From Pristionchus mayeri (taxonomy: Eukaryota > Nematoda > Chromadorea > Rhabditida > Neodiplogasteridae), in contig BTRK01000003.1 in NCBI GenBank assembly GCA_036245805.1, positions 39,201,215 through 39,265,214 on the forward strand: DNA of 64,000 nt, read 5' to 3'. Positions 11,561-24,220 of the stretch are shown in pieces. Below the pieces are notes generated by a model. It had not been told where the DNA came from. It searched no databases and worked only from the letters and a program-made list of their open reading frames with translations. The first letter of the stretch is position 1; every line of letters begins with the position of its first letter. The position numbers and the translations under genes are program-made.

Positions 11561-12700
11561 GATATTAGAGCTCACTGCGATCAACTTGACGTACGTCTCG
11601 ACGTATGTAAAGTTGAAGGTTTGTCGTCTTAGTCATTCCATTCAATATGCTTCCTTATCCGCTCTGATCGAGGGGATAGGTTATATGGAGAGAGGTTGCC
11701 ATCACTCAAAAGATAAGTTTGAAGCCGAAAGAACGTAAACAATTGGCCTTTCCTGGGTTGGAAATTCCAATAGAAACTCCGATTTACGGGTACCAAAATT
11801 TCAAAAATACGCTCCTTCGAAGATACTGCATATACTTACAGTGGTACGATTTAAGAAAAAACCATGTTATGGAAATCTATGATTGATTCTAACATTACTT
11901 ATGTAGCTAGGATAATTTCCCTAGCGGTTTCATTTTTTTCTCTCCTTGTCTGTCATTATTGATTATATAATATTTTTTGTGCAGACTTTTTATGGCTTGG
12001 AATGTTTTCTTTTCTTCTTTTTTTTCTTATTTTTAGAGCTATGCAGACTATGAGATTCGCCTTATGAAAAACTCTCACATGCATGTCCTCCACTCTTCCA
12101 ACATAAGAATGTAATACGGACTGCCACAAAATCCCCACCCACACGCTCGCCCGAGCCCAAAATACCACCTGATCTCCCTTCGCCTTCAAGTCATAATCTC
12201 TCTCCTACCCTGATGGTGAATAAAGTATAAGTATAAGTATAAGCAATCACATAACCACACTGACATCCACAAAATTGCACACAATTGAGCGCCTTTTTTA
12301 TATTTATGTATGGTTTAAATAGTACTTTTCCTTTAACTACATGTATTTATTATCTTCTTCGTAGAAGTCACTAACAGATTGCTAACAAAAATGGAGAATG
12401 GAACACTGCGAGAATATATGAATTTAATAATCTGCGAGTTTCTAGCATCTTGTATGTTTTCGATGTTTGACCATATTATCGTGACACCCAAGTTTCGCGA
12501 GAACTTGTTTTGGGCGCGAAGCAACGATGTAGTAGGTGTTGTAAATTTGTGATTTCTAAAAATATCAATGTTTCTGTAATTGACGTGCCTGACGGAATGT
12601 TGACCGTGTGTGATGCGCGAACCTATTACTGCATAGGATATCTTTGTTGTAAACTCTTTTGCAATTGAAATAAAAAATGCAGTGTTTTCAATTGATTTTC

Positions 12701-12945
12701 CTTCTCAGATAGTCTTCTCATAGTCATTAGACAAAAGTTAACCTTGAAATCATTTCATTTTCGAGAATACTGCAAACTTAGGGAAAGGCGGATACAGTAT
12801 TTCTTACACCATAATTCAAATTTAGTTGCATTTTGAACTTTTTCGAATATAATATATTTTTTTAAAATTTTTATATTTTTATCAAAGACGACTTGGTAAC
12901 ACTGCAATCTTTTGAGCACATAAAATTCATGCTGGCTTCATGGGG
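12701..12945. repeat. Partial arm of the AGACTATCTGAG palindrome family
   Basis: It is the reverse complement of 13588-13828 and is also similar to 13855-14028, giving three copies of one sequence in 1.3 kb. It begins at CTTCTCAGATAGTCT. Confidence 0.75.
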
Positions 12946-12946
12946 T

Positions 12947-12978
12947 CGTTGAAAAGTTCGTGAACTTTTCAACGACCT
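12947..12978. repeat. Short hairpin, 15-bp stem
   Basis: GTCGTTGAAAAGTTC is followed after two bases by its exact complement. It sits at the inner edge of the repeated arm ending at 12945. Confidence 0.8.
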
Positions 12979-13249
12979 GGTTAGAGAAAGAGAGAGAGTA
13001 CACGAACAGGAGAGAATCAGAAGTTCGCGAACTTTTTACGCAACTTTTTACGCAACTTTTCTCGCACATTTCTGACAGATTAAACAAGCCGAGTGGTAAT
13101 TTTTTTCTGTTATATGTTAAACGCAGTGGAAATGGGAGATTAGATAACGTGAACTAATCAACTAAAGTAATATTGCTGCAACATAGATTTCACGTGTTCT
13201 TATTGTAATTCTTGTCAGATAATCGTTCACCGAATCACAATAAACACGA

Positions 13250-14357
13250 TTTCTGAGAAAATCAACATATTTCTTCAGCGACCTGGCACTTGCTGAAATA
13301 TTGAATTCGCTGGAACTTCGCCAATAGGTAGTACTCGGCGAGGGCGACATACGAGCGTCGCCAGAATTTTGATCCGCGTCCGCGCGGGCGGCGGCACGAA
13401 TCTTGAATAAAACTACCGTAATCCTTGAAAATTTTTATTTCGATTCCAATCACTACGGCGGTAGGGGGAATGAGCCCGCGAACAAATTCTAAGACTTTTT
13501 TACTCTGGACAGTTTTTCGATCAGATTTGATCTACGGCCAGAAATCGATATTCTCACTTTCACTTATTTTTCAATAATATTTCCCATGAAGCCAGCATGA
13601 ATTTTATGTGCTCAAAAGATTGCAGTGTTACCAAGTCGTCTTTGATAAAAATATAAAAATTTTAAAAAAATATATTATATTCGAAAAAGTTCAAAATGCA
13701 ACTAAATTTGAATTATGGTGTAAGAAATACTGTATCCGCCTTTCCCTAAGTTTGCAGTATTCTCGAAAATGAAATGATTTCAAGGTTAACTTTTGTCTAA
13801 TGACTATGAGAAGACTATCTGAGAAGGAATATCCACTCCATATTAAAACAGAGTAAAGTTAGGGAAAGACGGATACAGTATTTCTTACACCATAATTCAA
13901 ATTTAGTTGCATTTTTGAACTTTTTCGAATATAATATATATTTTTTTTAAATTTTTATATTTTTATCAAAGACGAGTTGTTAACACTGCAATCTTTTGAG
14001 CAAATAAAATTCATGCTGGCTTCATGGGAAATATTTTTAAAAAATATATTTAAAATAAAATTTCGGATGTCCGGCCGTAGATAAAATCTGATCGAAAAAC
14101 TGTCCAGAGTAAAAAAGTCTTAGAATTTGTTCGCGGACTCATTCCCCCTACCGCCGCATTGATTGGAATCGAAATAAAAATTTTCAAGGATTACGGTAGT
14201 CTTTTTCGAAATCCGCGCGGCCGCGTGCGCGGATGCGGATCGAAATTCTACCGACGCTCGTATGTTTCCCTCGCCGAGTACTACCTATTGGCGAAGTTCC
14301 AGCGAATTCAATTTTTCAGCCAGTGCCAAGAATATTTTGATTTTCTGAGATAGTCTG
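13250..14357. mobile_element. 1.1-kb palindromic element, AGACTATCTGAG family (copy 1)
   Basis: The arms (about 13250-13830 and 13855-14357) are reverse complements and carry CGCCAATAGGTAGTACTCGG and ATCCGCG-rich blocks. The inner ends read AGACTATCTGAGAAGG and the outer end TCTGAGATAGTCT. The frames MIGIEIKIFKDYG... on both strands are the two arms read in mirror image, not proteins. Confidence 0.8.
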
Positions 14358-14793
14358 TTAATAGACCTTGGATACCATTATAAGCTAGACAGTACGGGGT
14401 GATTTTTTCCTTCCAGATTAGTTCTTTTAACGTTCTATATTAATATATATAGCATTCTTAATTAATAACCGCTAAGGGTAATAGTTGTTCATCACTGTGA
14501 GTCATCTCGTGGAGTGAAGCCATCTGATGCTTGCTGGATTTTCACCCGAGAAGTGGATGGAGGAGGAGGAGAGAGGGAAGGGAGTGGGATTAGATCACTG
14601 TACTATCCGATAAATTAGGCACAATGAAGCAGAATGGAGCACGTCGTGCGAAGGTCGTAAATTTTCGCGCTTCATTTGAGCTTAACAAGTACCTTGGTTT
14701 GGGTAGTTCGATTCTCCTCTGGCAATGAGCTCCAGGTTCAAAAATTATCCATTGCAAGGACAATTATCTGGATAGTAGCATACGCTTGAATAT

Positions 14794-14826
14794 TCCTATG
14801 GGGCTATATGCTATAGCCCCATAGGA
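14794..14826. repeat. Perfect 15-bp stem hairpin with TGC loop
   Basis: TCCTATGGGGCTATA, TGC, then the exact complement. A second perfect hairpin follows 28 bp later. Confidence 0.9.
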
Positions 14827-14854
14827 GAGCAGTGTAAACAAAGGAGGAGCCCTT

Positions 14855-14883
14855 AGTCATGTTCAATGTTATTGAACATGACT
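14855..14883. repeat. Perfect 13-bp stem hairpin with GTT loop
   Basis: AGTCATGTTCAAT, GTT, then the exact complement. It has no T-tract and no adjacent gene, so a terminator reading is not supported. Confidence 0.9.
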
Positions 14884-15099
14884 GTTTGGGCGAATCTAGT
14901 GGAGTTTGTACAACGCTGATTCGCGGGGTTGTTTATACATTTTGCAGTTTGTACAAGATATTAATCTCGGGTGGTTTCGTATTTTTTGCGATACATGAAA
15001 GTATTGCCACAGCAACATCAAGACCGTAATAACGCTCTGCAGAAGGTATGACAGGATAACTAGAATCAATAGTACTCAAACTGAATGTCAGAATTCTTT

Positions 15100-15790
15100 C
15101 AGTTGAAAAAAGTTGCCAGGGAGAAGAGGGTTTCATTTTATCACTACTTCTTCATGCGGCTCCCTTAGAAAAACGATTTCCACATTTAGGGTAGAACAAC
15201 AACAAATAATACTGGAAGAGGTGACCAGTTAGCTACCTGAGAAGTTATGGCTTCGTCCCGTCACTACTTCAATTGAGTATGCGCTGACACCGATATCACA
15301 GACACACAACTCGATTACGTAGAACAACCAAACAAATAAAATAACCTATTCTATTGATAAATTAAAATGTAAAATTATTCATTGCTTTTGCATTGCATCT
15401 CTTCACCGGGGTCGTCTACTAGCCTCGACTACCAAATCACGTAACCGTAGTTATAGGGCAATATGCACGTATACTGTAAACCTCCACCTTCTCGTTTCAC
15501 CCACTACTCTTGCATCGTCAATCACGAAGCAGAATGCATTCTCGCTGTATTTGACGACAATTGTACCGTCAAATACGACGAGATTGCCGAACAAGGCAGA
15601 ATTGACTATCAAGGAGTAACGTGCATTTTCAGATCTGTTCTCGTGTCTCTTTCGAGTAGATGAGGAGAGGAAGCAACTACTGAGAATTGGGTTTCATCCA
15701 GTCATCATCTCGAATGGTTCCTCTATGAAAACGATCTCTCCATTCATCGTAGAACAACAATAACAAATAATAAGAGAAAAGGGGCCAAAC
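15100..15790 (+). repeat. Modular repeat unit D1-D2-K-A-D1, close match to 52.3 kb
   Basis: 15180-15660 matches 52300-52820 with few differences, including the K module blocks TTCACCGGGGTCGTC... and CTTGCATCGTCAATCACGAA. This is the best conserved pair of units in the window and implies a recent duplication or gene conversion. The 66-aa frame at 15463 is within K and is not shared intact at 52.6 kb. Confidence 0.75.
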
Positions 15791-16339
15791 AATTTTTTTC
15801 AATTATTTTTCCAATTAAGATATTTTTTCCAATTAAGAAAAAAATGTTGAAAAACACGATAGCGCGCGAAAAAGGATTTTTTGGAATTTTGATATTTTTC
15901 TCTATAAGGTACACAAAAACCATCAACATGAACGTTGTTCAGCGCGCGACGACGGTCATTTATCCTTTTTGAACGACTTATTTACTAAGTTCGATAAACG
16001 AGACGGCTCGATACCACGGGCCCCCGTGAATGAAGAATGACAGGGAGGGAGGACCGAAACCGGCGCGCAAAACACATGCTATCCTGATTTTTTCAATAAA
16101 CAACCGATCGGCCAATTTCATAGATGGAACGTCATGCCCCTTTTTATTCAAAATATAGTACACATGCGACCAGAAAGAGACGGCTACTTTTAACCGTCAA
16201 TTTTCGATGTGAATCTGATCGTTACTTGAATATTCGATATTTAAATGGAAATTAATTTTCGTTTTATTTATTGTACTACCTCGAAGTGAACCGAAAACGT
16301 AATTCGGTTATTGGATGGTTGGAGCGGGAATGTGACCGC

Positions 16340-17180
16340 CTTGTTACATAGAATAACTTTTATGTTGACACTTTTAATGTAGCGAAAAGTCGAAGTTTCG
16401 AAAAGTACAATAAATCATTTCTTCGGCATCATTTTTTCTCATTTTTTGGCCGTCGTGAAAAAATAAATTCCGTTGCATCCTGAGATTTCATCAGAATCGG
16501 TATCTGCTACCTTTTCAACACCAGGAAACAAATTTTCGCGAAAATCGAAGATATAGTATTCATCGATTTTTGGCCTCAAACATGGCGAACCTCGTGTTTT
16601 CAAGAAAAATCCAAAATTTCATGATGTCATATAAAAGTAATTATCGCACATGAATATATTTTCTTTCCGTTTTCAATGTTTACTGATATATTTATGCAGA
16701 TTTCCATTTTTTTTTTTTAAGATCAATACTTTTTTTGAAATTTTGTGAAAAAATGCTATTTTGTGAAGTATTGAAATCTTCGGTTTTTTTCAATGGAAAT
16801 TGGTATAAATAGGTCAGTACACATTTAAAACGGAAATAAAAGATATCCATGTGCGATAATTACTTATATATGACATCATGAAATTTTGAATTTTTCTTGA
16901 AAACACGAGGTTCGCCGATGGCGAATCGCCATGCTTGAGGCCAAAAATCGATGAATACTATATCTCGGATTTGCGCGAAAAATTTTTCCCGGTGTAGAAA
17001 AGGTAGCAGATACCGATTCTGATGAAATCTCAGGATGCAACGGAACATATTTTTTCACTACGGCCAAAAAATCAGAAAAAATGATTTCGAAAAAATGGTT
17101 TATTGTACTTTTCGAAACTTCGACTTTTTGCTACACTAAAAGTGTCAACATAAAAGTTATTCTTTGTAACAAGGCGGCCA
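16340..17180. mobile_element. 840-bp palindromic element
   Basis: The left arm (about 16340-16660, from CCGCCTTGTTACATAGAATA) is the reverse complement of the right arm (about 16848-17180). The middle is about 190 bp of AT-rich sequence. No transposase is seen. Confidence 0.75.
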
Positions 17181-17389
17181 TTTTGGCTTTTTAAACGAAA
17201 CTCTAGCTCGATTTTGAAGCATTTTATGCATTTTCGAATTTTCGAAATTTCAAGAGCCGGATTTTAGGCAGTTTTGAGAAGTCGCGGAATCCGTATGTAC
17301 AAAAAGATTTTAGACCTTAGCGACACCTACCATGAAAATCTCAAAGAGATTCGAGCACTTTGAACATTTTGTCAAACGCCGCCTGTCAT

Positions 17390-18620
17390 CTCTCAGAAGA
17401 TGTGTGATAGAACAACAAGATCAAATAATACGAGAAGAGCCATGAGAAGTTGTTTCATCCCGTCATTACCTTAACTGAGGATGCGTTGGCAGCGCTCTCT
17501 TTCCATTACGCAGAACTACCAAACAAATAAAATCGAATCATCTTTTATACAATTTTTAATTTAGAAGTGGCAGGAATGAAGAGAAGATACTCTCACAGGA
17601 GATAGAGACAAAGGAATTGGAAAGTTGGGGGGGGGGGGGTATAGATGCGATAAATGTATTTTTTTTCTCTCCGGGATAATCGACAGCCATCGATTACCAA
17701 GACAAGTATCCGTAACGAGATACGATACAATGAACGCAGATATGCTGAGAAGAGTTCTAATAGAGTTTCCATCAGACAAGAGTTCTAATATTTTCAAGAT
17801 TCGGAAGACCTGTTTTGCATCGGTTACTGAAGTTGGTTGTAAAATTTGTGTAAGGGAAATAACAAAGAAATTATTGGTTTGAGTCTAGAGCCTTAAGTGG
17901 ATGATGGGTAGTTGGAGCGTGAAATGGCTGGTTCACCACTTCAGCATCTAACTCATTCAATTTCAATCAAACTCAATGCCACAATCAGTCAAAATGTAGC
18001 ACCCAAGAGGAAGAAGGTTTCATCCCATCATCATCAGATGCAGTTCCTCTGAGACAACGATCATTTAATTCAGCGGCGTGAAACAACAATAAAAAAACAC
18101 GAGATTTTTGGACAGCCTGCTCTATTTGTGCCCTATGAAGGTATGGTTTCATCTCGTCATTACCTCAATTGATTATGTGATGACACCCTCTTGATTACGT
18201 GGAACAATTAAACAAATGAAATTGAATTTATTCTCTACATACCGATAGGGGGGAAGAATAAAATAAGATACTTATTGAATTTTAAATGTCTAATGAGCAA
18301 AAGGCGATCATATTGATCAGAGTTCAAAATCTCGATCTTTCGATTATTTTCTGAACCTTGAATTTCGCTGGTACACAAATATCAACTTTAATTTATTTTA
18401 AATATTTTTTTCATACTGTCATCAAACCGGGACGAAGGACGAGTTGTTTAGTCATGAAGGACGAATTCCAGTGGGAAATCAGTTGAAGATATCAATATTA
18501 TTATTTTGCACCTCCTCTACGACGGCTGTTGAATTGGCTGCGGATGTTGCATCTGGAGACGTGGTCGTAGCCACGCCCTCATGATGACAAGTGGTAGAGG
18601 CTAGTTATATTTCACTGGTA
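17390..18620 (+). repeat. Two consecutive modular repeat units (D1-D2, D1-D2-B-C)
   Basis: D1 blocks lie at 17400 and 18000, D2 at 17450 and 18140, B at 18340 and C at 18430-18600 with the GGAGACGTGGTCGTAGCCAC block. A run of 12 G lies at about 17627-17638. The module order repeats that at 52.3-53.5 kb. Confidence 0.65.
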
Positions 18621-19900
18621 TAATGACTCGGCAGACTATTGTTGTTCAGACTTCTAATTATTAGGCTGGAAAGAAAGTAATTGTAGATTTGGATCATGAT
18701 GTTTGAGCCCTCCTAAATTCCAATTCGTTAAAGATCTCAAGCTAGCTAAATAGCATATACTAGGGGTTTACTTAACTATTATATACGTATGCTCGAATCG
18801 CAACATGCTTTTTGGGTAACCGAAAAATGCAAGTGTTATCAAATGTGATATTTTCACATTTGTATGAAAATAATGTGTGATTCTCGCATTTTGCGGGAAA
18901 AAATAGCCATATATTTCCATATAGTGGAGTAAGAAGCACATTGGGAGTCCTTTGAAAAAACACAGCGTTGAAGTAAAACCTTCCCTAGGTAACACTTCTG
19001 AAGTGATAATATTTCCTGTGACGATGATGATTCAGACTGACTTATGAGCTAGTGCGCTTACATGATACACAATGGCTCTACATATTATTAAAAACCATTT
19101 GACCTCATACCTTTTCTGTTCCTAGAAACAATAGATTTTCAGTATTGTTGATTAAGGGTTACAATAGCCAAAATTTAGATTTTTGGTGAAGGGTGAATGA
19201 ATACATTTCCTCAAAAAGGAGCTACACCCTGACTTAGCCCCGCCGAATACTGATAGATAAAGAGTAGCTTCAAAAGTTAACCGCAAAAGTTAGGACTTTT
19301 CACGAATGCAGGAATCATGAAGTTGTCATATAGCCAAATTTCGACGTTCAAATTTCAGCATCAGGGTGATGAAAGCTCCATGTTTTTACAACAAGTATTG
19401 AACACGCACATACATATAATTTTAAGCTGGTCATGAATGGTGCTTTTCGTTTTACTGCATTTGGTATCCATATGTTCATTGATACGGATACAAGCTAAGT
19501 TCAAGCATTTATCACGGGTCTTCTGTAAGAATGCAGGAAAATGAGCTCATTTTCCTGAATTTTTACAGCAGATACGTGTTAAAGTATTGTTATAATTGTC
19601 TCAAAGTCACATGGGCGATAACATGGTATTTTGTGAAGCGTAGATTCGTCTAGGGAGTTCTTCTCATTTTCATTTACTCTTTTTGAACAGTTCTTCACAG
19701 GTCTTTCCTCTCTCATTCCGCTGAAGGTGAACGTGCTATGAGCCAGGTAATGACTTGTCCAAGGCGAAGAGCCAATGTGGGTGCTAGTGATGGTTCGTTG
19801 AACTTGTTATCTGTGAAATTTGGATGCTTATAATTTGTAATCCCTACTTCAAACTGGGTTGACGATTGTTGCTCTTGGGAGAGTCCTATCGTAACCCTTT
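18621..19900. other. Intergenic, no gene recognised
   Basis: AT-rich sequence without a convincing exon, element end or domain. The frames 18768-18995 and 19713-19955 on the minus strand have no recognisable features. Confidence 0.4.
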
Positions 19901-20450
19901 TTTTATATTCCAGGTGGTGGGCTTCACTGAAGTGATGGGAGTCTAGAAGGACCAAGAGGAGATACTCTGATGAAATGAGATTGAGATTTCAGAGCGAACG
20001 AAGTCATAATGCAGACGGGGTAGAACAATTGAAATATTTATATTCATACTCTCTTCGATATCCTCAACCACTGAATTGGTGATAATCAAACACTGGTCTG
20101 ATGAAAGGCCTGAAACCGAAGAAGAGATACTAAACATAATATTTATCAAAACTCGTACTGTTAGTGTGTGTGAAGATCTGCTTAATAAGCTCTCGGGAGC
20201 GGTCAATGCAGTTTATTTTTCTATTGAACCAATCGTGTCGAACCTATCAATTATTGAGTTTAATAGAGAGTTCGAGTTGATGATGGGACGTTGTAGCGTG
20301 AAGATGGCCGGTAAGTTGTTGGTTGTAATGGCACTAAGTGTGGGAATTACCAGATCTGTTCGAATGTCTTTCTCTCGAGTGGATGGAAGAAGGAAGGAAG
20401 CAACTGCCGGCACAACTGAAGGAGTATCTTACATCGATCTTTAATCTTTG
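19900..20450 (+). repeat. Modular repeat, F-G-A modules
   Basis: The F module (GGTGGTGGGCTTCACTG and GGGAGTCTAGAAGG) is followed by G and A (ACCAGATCTGTTCGAATGTC, GGAAGCAACTGCCGGC). 19905-20040 is the reverse complement of about 22185-22316, so an inverted copy of F-G flanks the far side of the mariner. The 122-aa frame at 20076 crosses G and A and is probably fortuitous. Confidence 0.55.
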
Positions 20451-20516
20451 ATATCAAATTATTCTTTTTAAAATGTTTCATTTCTAACCATGAATCACGA
20501 GCTAATATTGAACATA

Positions 20517-21730
20517 TTGGGGTGTCCGGAAAGTTCGTATAATTTTTTTTTTTAAATTTTTTATTCAATGCTTTACAATTCTCAGTGACCAATGTATGCC
20601 CCCTTCTTTCTCACTACCTCCCTCCAGCGATTGGGCAGGGTCTCGATTCCTCTCTTCCAGAATGCGGGTTTCTTCGAGACCGCCCAGTTCACGAAAACCC
20701 TCAAAACTTCATCTCGATTCTTGAACTTCTTTCCTTTGCAGAAGTCAGAGAGAGCGGAAGCAGTGGTAGTCGCATGGGGAGAGATCCGGGGAATACGGTG
20801 GATGGGGAATCCTCTCGATCTTCAGCTCGTCGATTTTCTTCTGGGTCATCTTCGCTCGATGTGGGCGAGCATTGTCCATCAGAAGAAGAATTTTGCCCTG
20901 GTTCAGGAGTCTGGGAGGGACTCTGATCGCGACCTTCCAGTTGTTCAGAGAAGAGGTCGGCATTGATGCTGGTGCCAGGGGCGAGGATCTCCCAGTAGAT
21001 GGGACCGAGCACTGAGAAGAAGAAGCAGAGGAGTTCCTTCTTTCCGTGCTCATCCTTCTTCGGGACGGGCGTGGGCTTCTCATCTGCATCCACCCATTGA
21101 AGTCTCCTCACAGGGATATCGTACGTGATCCACTTCTCATCTGTAGCGATGATGGAATTGACCCATCGAAGATTGGATCTACGATGGAGTAATTCCCGAC
21201 AGAATTGAACACGATTTTGCAGCTGTTGGGGGGGGAGAGGTCATGGGGAATCACTTGTGGGAGTTTCCGCTTCTTCCCAGATCGATGGAGGATATCGGAC
21301 ACCGTTGATCTGGGAGTACCAGTATCCTTCTTCAACTCACGCACACTGGCCATGGGCTTGCGCTTCAGTGTGCGGAGAACGAGAGGCTGATCGAGGGAGG
21401 GAGGGCGTCCAGAGGGTTGATCATCGAGACCAAACTCCCCTTTCTTGAAGCGGGAGAACCACTTATAGCAGAAGGGTATGGAGGGGGCGTCAGCTCCTTC
21501 CGACTGGGCCAGGGCAGAGTGGGCCTCCCTCACGGATCGAACTGCTCGGAGGTAGAGATGGAAGTCCATCACAAGAATCAATGTAGCAACTAGGAGACTG
21601 ATTAAATCCTCTCACTACTCAACGTCAGAATGATGCAATACATTGTTGACAAACAGATTGCGCAATCACTGCATTTGATCGCGAACTGACTTTTTTCCGA
21701 AGCATTATACGAACTTTCCGGACACCCCAA
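20517..21730 (-). mobile_element. mariner-family element, inactive copy
   Basis: 1214 bp between TA duplications (20515-20516 and 21731-21732). The terminal inverted repeats begin TTGGGGTGTCCGGAAAGTTC. It is inserted between the A and B modules of a degenerate repeat unit. The internal sequence is close to the intact element at 38362-39603. Its right flank (21731-21812) is duplicated next to that intact copy. Confidence 0.95.
20582..21569 (-). pseudogene. mariner transposase, disrupted
   Basis: Aligned to the 338-aa transposase at 38523-39539, the reading starts at the matching ATG (21569) and ends at the matching TGA (20582). It lacks about eight residues after LRAV (LLHYYRLG region) and one residue in the QPRFGRPP block. 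It shifts frame near 21228-21236, where the intact copy has a run of five C and this copy has eight G on the plus strand. Further frame changes split the catalytic half. The DNARPHRAK motif is still readable. It cannot make a complete transposase. Confidence 0.9.
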
Positions 21731-21732
21731 TA

Positions 21733-22180
21733 ATTCAAATATCGATCTTACGACAAATGTGTGAACCCTGAAACTCGCTAGTTCTCAAATCTAAACTATA
21801 TATTTTGGGACAATCGTTTATTTCCTCTACTCTGACTGAACGGGTATGCAACAGGTGTACCATGATGTAGCAAAATGCGACAACAGCAGAAGAGAACAAC
21901 ATCATTATTTTTACAGCTCTTTTTCTGAGACTGCAACCCCTCCGGCTGACGCTGCAGCATGTTGAGACGTGGCCGTGGACCCTTCACTTGGTGACAGGCG
22001 GTCGAAGAGCACTGGCGCTGCTTCAGAATCTAACTCTCGCTCAAGGTACTGTAACCAATTGCCCTCAAAAAAGAACCCAGGGAGAAGAAGGTTTCATGCC
22101 ATCATTATCAAGTGTGGTTCACCTAAAAAACATTCCTGCAGAAGACCGGACCAGATAAAAAAAATGTTCATCCCTTGGAC
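21733..22180 (+). repeat. Modular repeat, B-C-H-D1 modules
   Basis: It begins with the B module (CTGAAACTCGCTAGTTCTCA) right after the mariner, then C (GTTGAGACGTGGCCGTGGAC), H (GAGCACTGGCGCTGC) and D1 (GGAGAAGAAGGTTTCATGCC). The order continues the unit interrupted at 20516. Confidence 0.65.
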
Positions 22181-22739
22181 TATTTATCCTACCCGGTCTG
22201 CATTATGACTTCGTTCACTCAGAAATCTCAATCTCATTTCATCAGAGTATCTCCTCTTGGTCCTTCTAGACTCCCATCACTTCGCGTGCACCGTCTTCAG
22301 TGAAACCCACCACCTGGTTAAGTGCGACGATCGGATGGGAGGACTCACACCGAAGGTGAAAATCTAAATCTTTCCATCCTAGTCAGTAACAATTCTAGGG
22401 AGTTTTACGTTTCAGGCGGTGGTCTAGTTTCTTCAGGGTTGGGCCCGAGTGATTCGTTCGAGTAATTGTTGTTTATATAAATAATTATATGAAGCGAATG
22501 GAAATATCCCGATTTGAGCAGAAAAAACGAATCGAAATGCGATTAAACAATTTGTGGTGAGAGATTATTCGGTGATGTGCAATTTAGAGATGGTTATAAT
22601 TTGATTTGCATAGTCTACGCAGCTTTATTTGGTTATCTCTTCCACATGTGAAAGAAGCAAGGTACCGATACACCTCGCCTTTTTCATACTTTGATATTGT
22701 TAAACTACTTTTCGTGAATCCATCGCTCTAAATTCTCTC

Positions 22740-23640
22740 TATGATTTTTGTAGGAAGTGTGGAGCCAGAAATATTCGGATTTGGCAAATTGTCAATTTTT
22801 GGTGTAATTTTGTTCTAGCTCTTTTTAGCATTTTAATGTGTGAGAGCGTAATACCGTACTCCTCTCGTCTTTTCAGGTTGATGGTAGTCACTGTGGACGG
22901 TATGCATGATGTGGTGGGAGTCCAGGCGAAGAGATAGGCTGCACTGATCAATGGAGATATGTGAGTATGCATATGCATAGGAAAGGCTTGAATTGCACGA
23001 AATAAATAGTTGTATGCTTTCTCTCTTCGGAGACGTCTACAATGACCTCTACGTACAGGTGGTGGTTATGATGAAACACGATGAAGCAGGGATCAATGGC
23101 TGAATTGGATTGAATGGAGAGCCTAAATCGGATGATTAGTATGTAAGTATATTGGTGAGTGTGAATGTGATTCATCATTTCAGTAATTTGTGTTACAATT
23201 AATAAAGCCCATTACGATGGTGTCGTTGATTCCAGTAGGTTGAGGCAGAGGGTTATTACATGCTGTCCAAAATAGCATCGTAAGTTGGTCTTTTCTAAAA
23301 GAAAACAGAGAGTGAAATTTTACTATCTAAAGAGAGTAAAATGTGAAACAATTAGATTTGTAGGCTCAGGAAGGCAGAAAAACCGGTCATTATTCTAAGT
23401 CTAGATTTTACGAGACTTGACAAAAGCTGGAAACTCATTGGTTCTCAAATCTGTTGTTATGCCAAAATGGAGTAGGAAACCAATGCAAGATCGCGGAGCT
23501 CAATTCCTCCGCGAATGATGTTGCATTGGTGGTGCTGCAGAATCTTGAGACGCGGTCGTGGCCTCGTGCACCAGGATTGAGGCGCACTGGCTCAGCATCA
23601 ATCTCTCGCCCATAGTTCGGTAGGATAAGCCAGTCTTATG
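22740..23640 (+). repeat. Modular repeat, E-F-G and B-C-H modules
   Basis: E (GGAAGTGTGGAGCCAGAAAT) near 22752, F (GTGGTGGGAGTCCAGGCGAA) near 22910, G near 23010, B near 23420, C near 23550. No intact gene; stops occur in every frame across the modules. Confidence 0.6.
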
Positions 23641-24169
23641 AAAATAAATGCCTTGCGTTATCGATTCCCCTCAGATCCAACTTTCTTGCAGCGACCGTAT
23701 CCTTGCGTTCGCAACTCTCAAGTCTCGGCGTATGCGAGTTCATGTTTGTATTATTATTCTCTCGATTATTCAGTGTTATTGTTGCCATACATTCTGAAAG
23801 ACGAATTAAGGGTGGTTGCTCGTTCTACTCTAGGAATACTTCTGAAACAGAGAATCCGAGGAAAGGTGTAGTGCTGCTTTGTTTGTTATGTAGCTCTGAA
23901 GTTATGTATGTAGTGGTTATGTAGCCAAGTGGTTATGCAGATCGATTGTGTATTTCCTGAGGAATTCGTATTTCGAAATGAAAAAAATCGCATTTCTATC
24001 CAGGCGAGGGGATTTCTCTGATTCTTTTCAGAAACATCGACACCGACCATCGGGAAGAGAGTGATGATGATGCTGTGCGACGAGGGGAAGGGAGAACTAT
24101 CATAAATACTCAGGAAAACTTCTCTCCATTCAGATTACTCTCTCTCTCAAATCTCCAAAATCACTAGTA

Positions 24170-24220
24170 ATGGATCTCTCAATGTATTTCTACAAACCGT
24201 ACGACGGAACATTGAAGTGA
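24170..24220 (+). other. Possible micro-ORF (16 codons), unsupported
   Basis: The ATG at 24170 opens MDLSMYFYKPYDGTLK before TGA. A TATA-like ATAAATAC lies about 65 bp upstream, and GTGAAC at 24216 could act as a splice donor. Nothing else supports a gene, so this is only a marker for transcript data. Confidence 0.15.

Noticed and set aside
13162..14353. Conserved frames MIGIEIKIFKDYG on both strands
   Set aside because: They are the two arms of one palindrome read from opposite strands, and each contains lesions; no coding signal.
14855..14883. Hairpin as transcription terminator
   Set aside because: No T-tract, no adjacent gene, and the genome is eukaryotic.
20076..20444. 122-aa plus-strand open frame
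   Set aside because: It runs across two degenerate repeat modules; the same modules elsewhere are full of stops and show no protein-level conservation.
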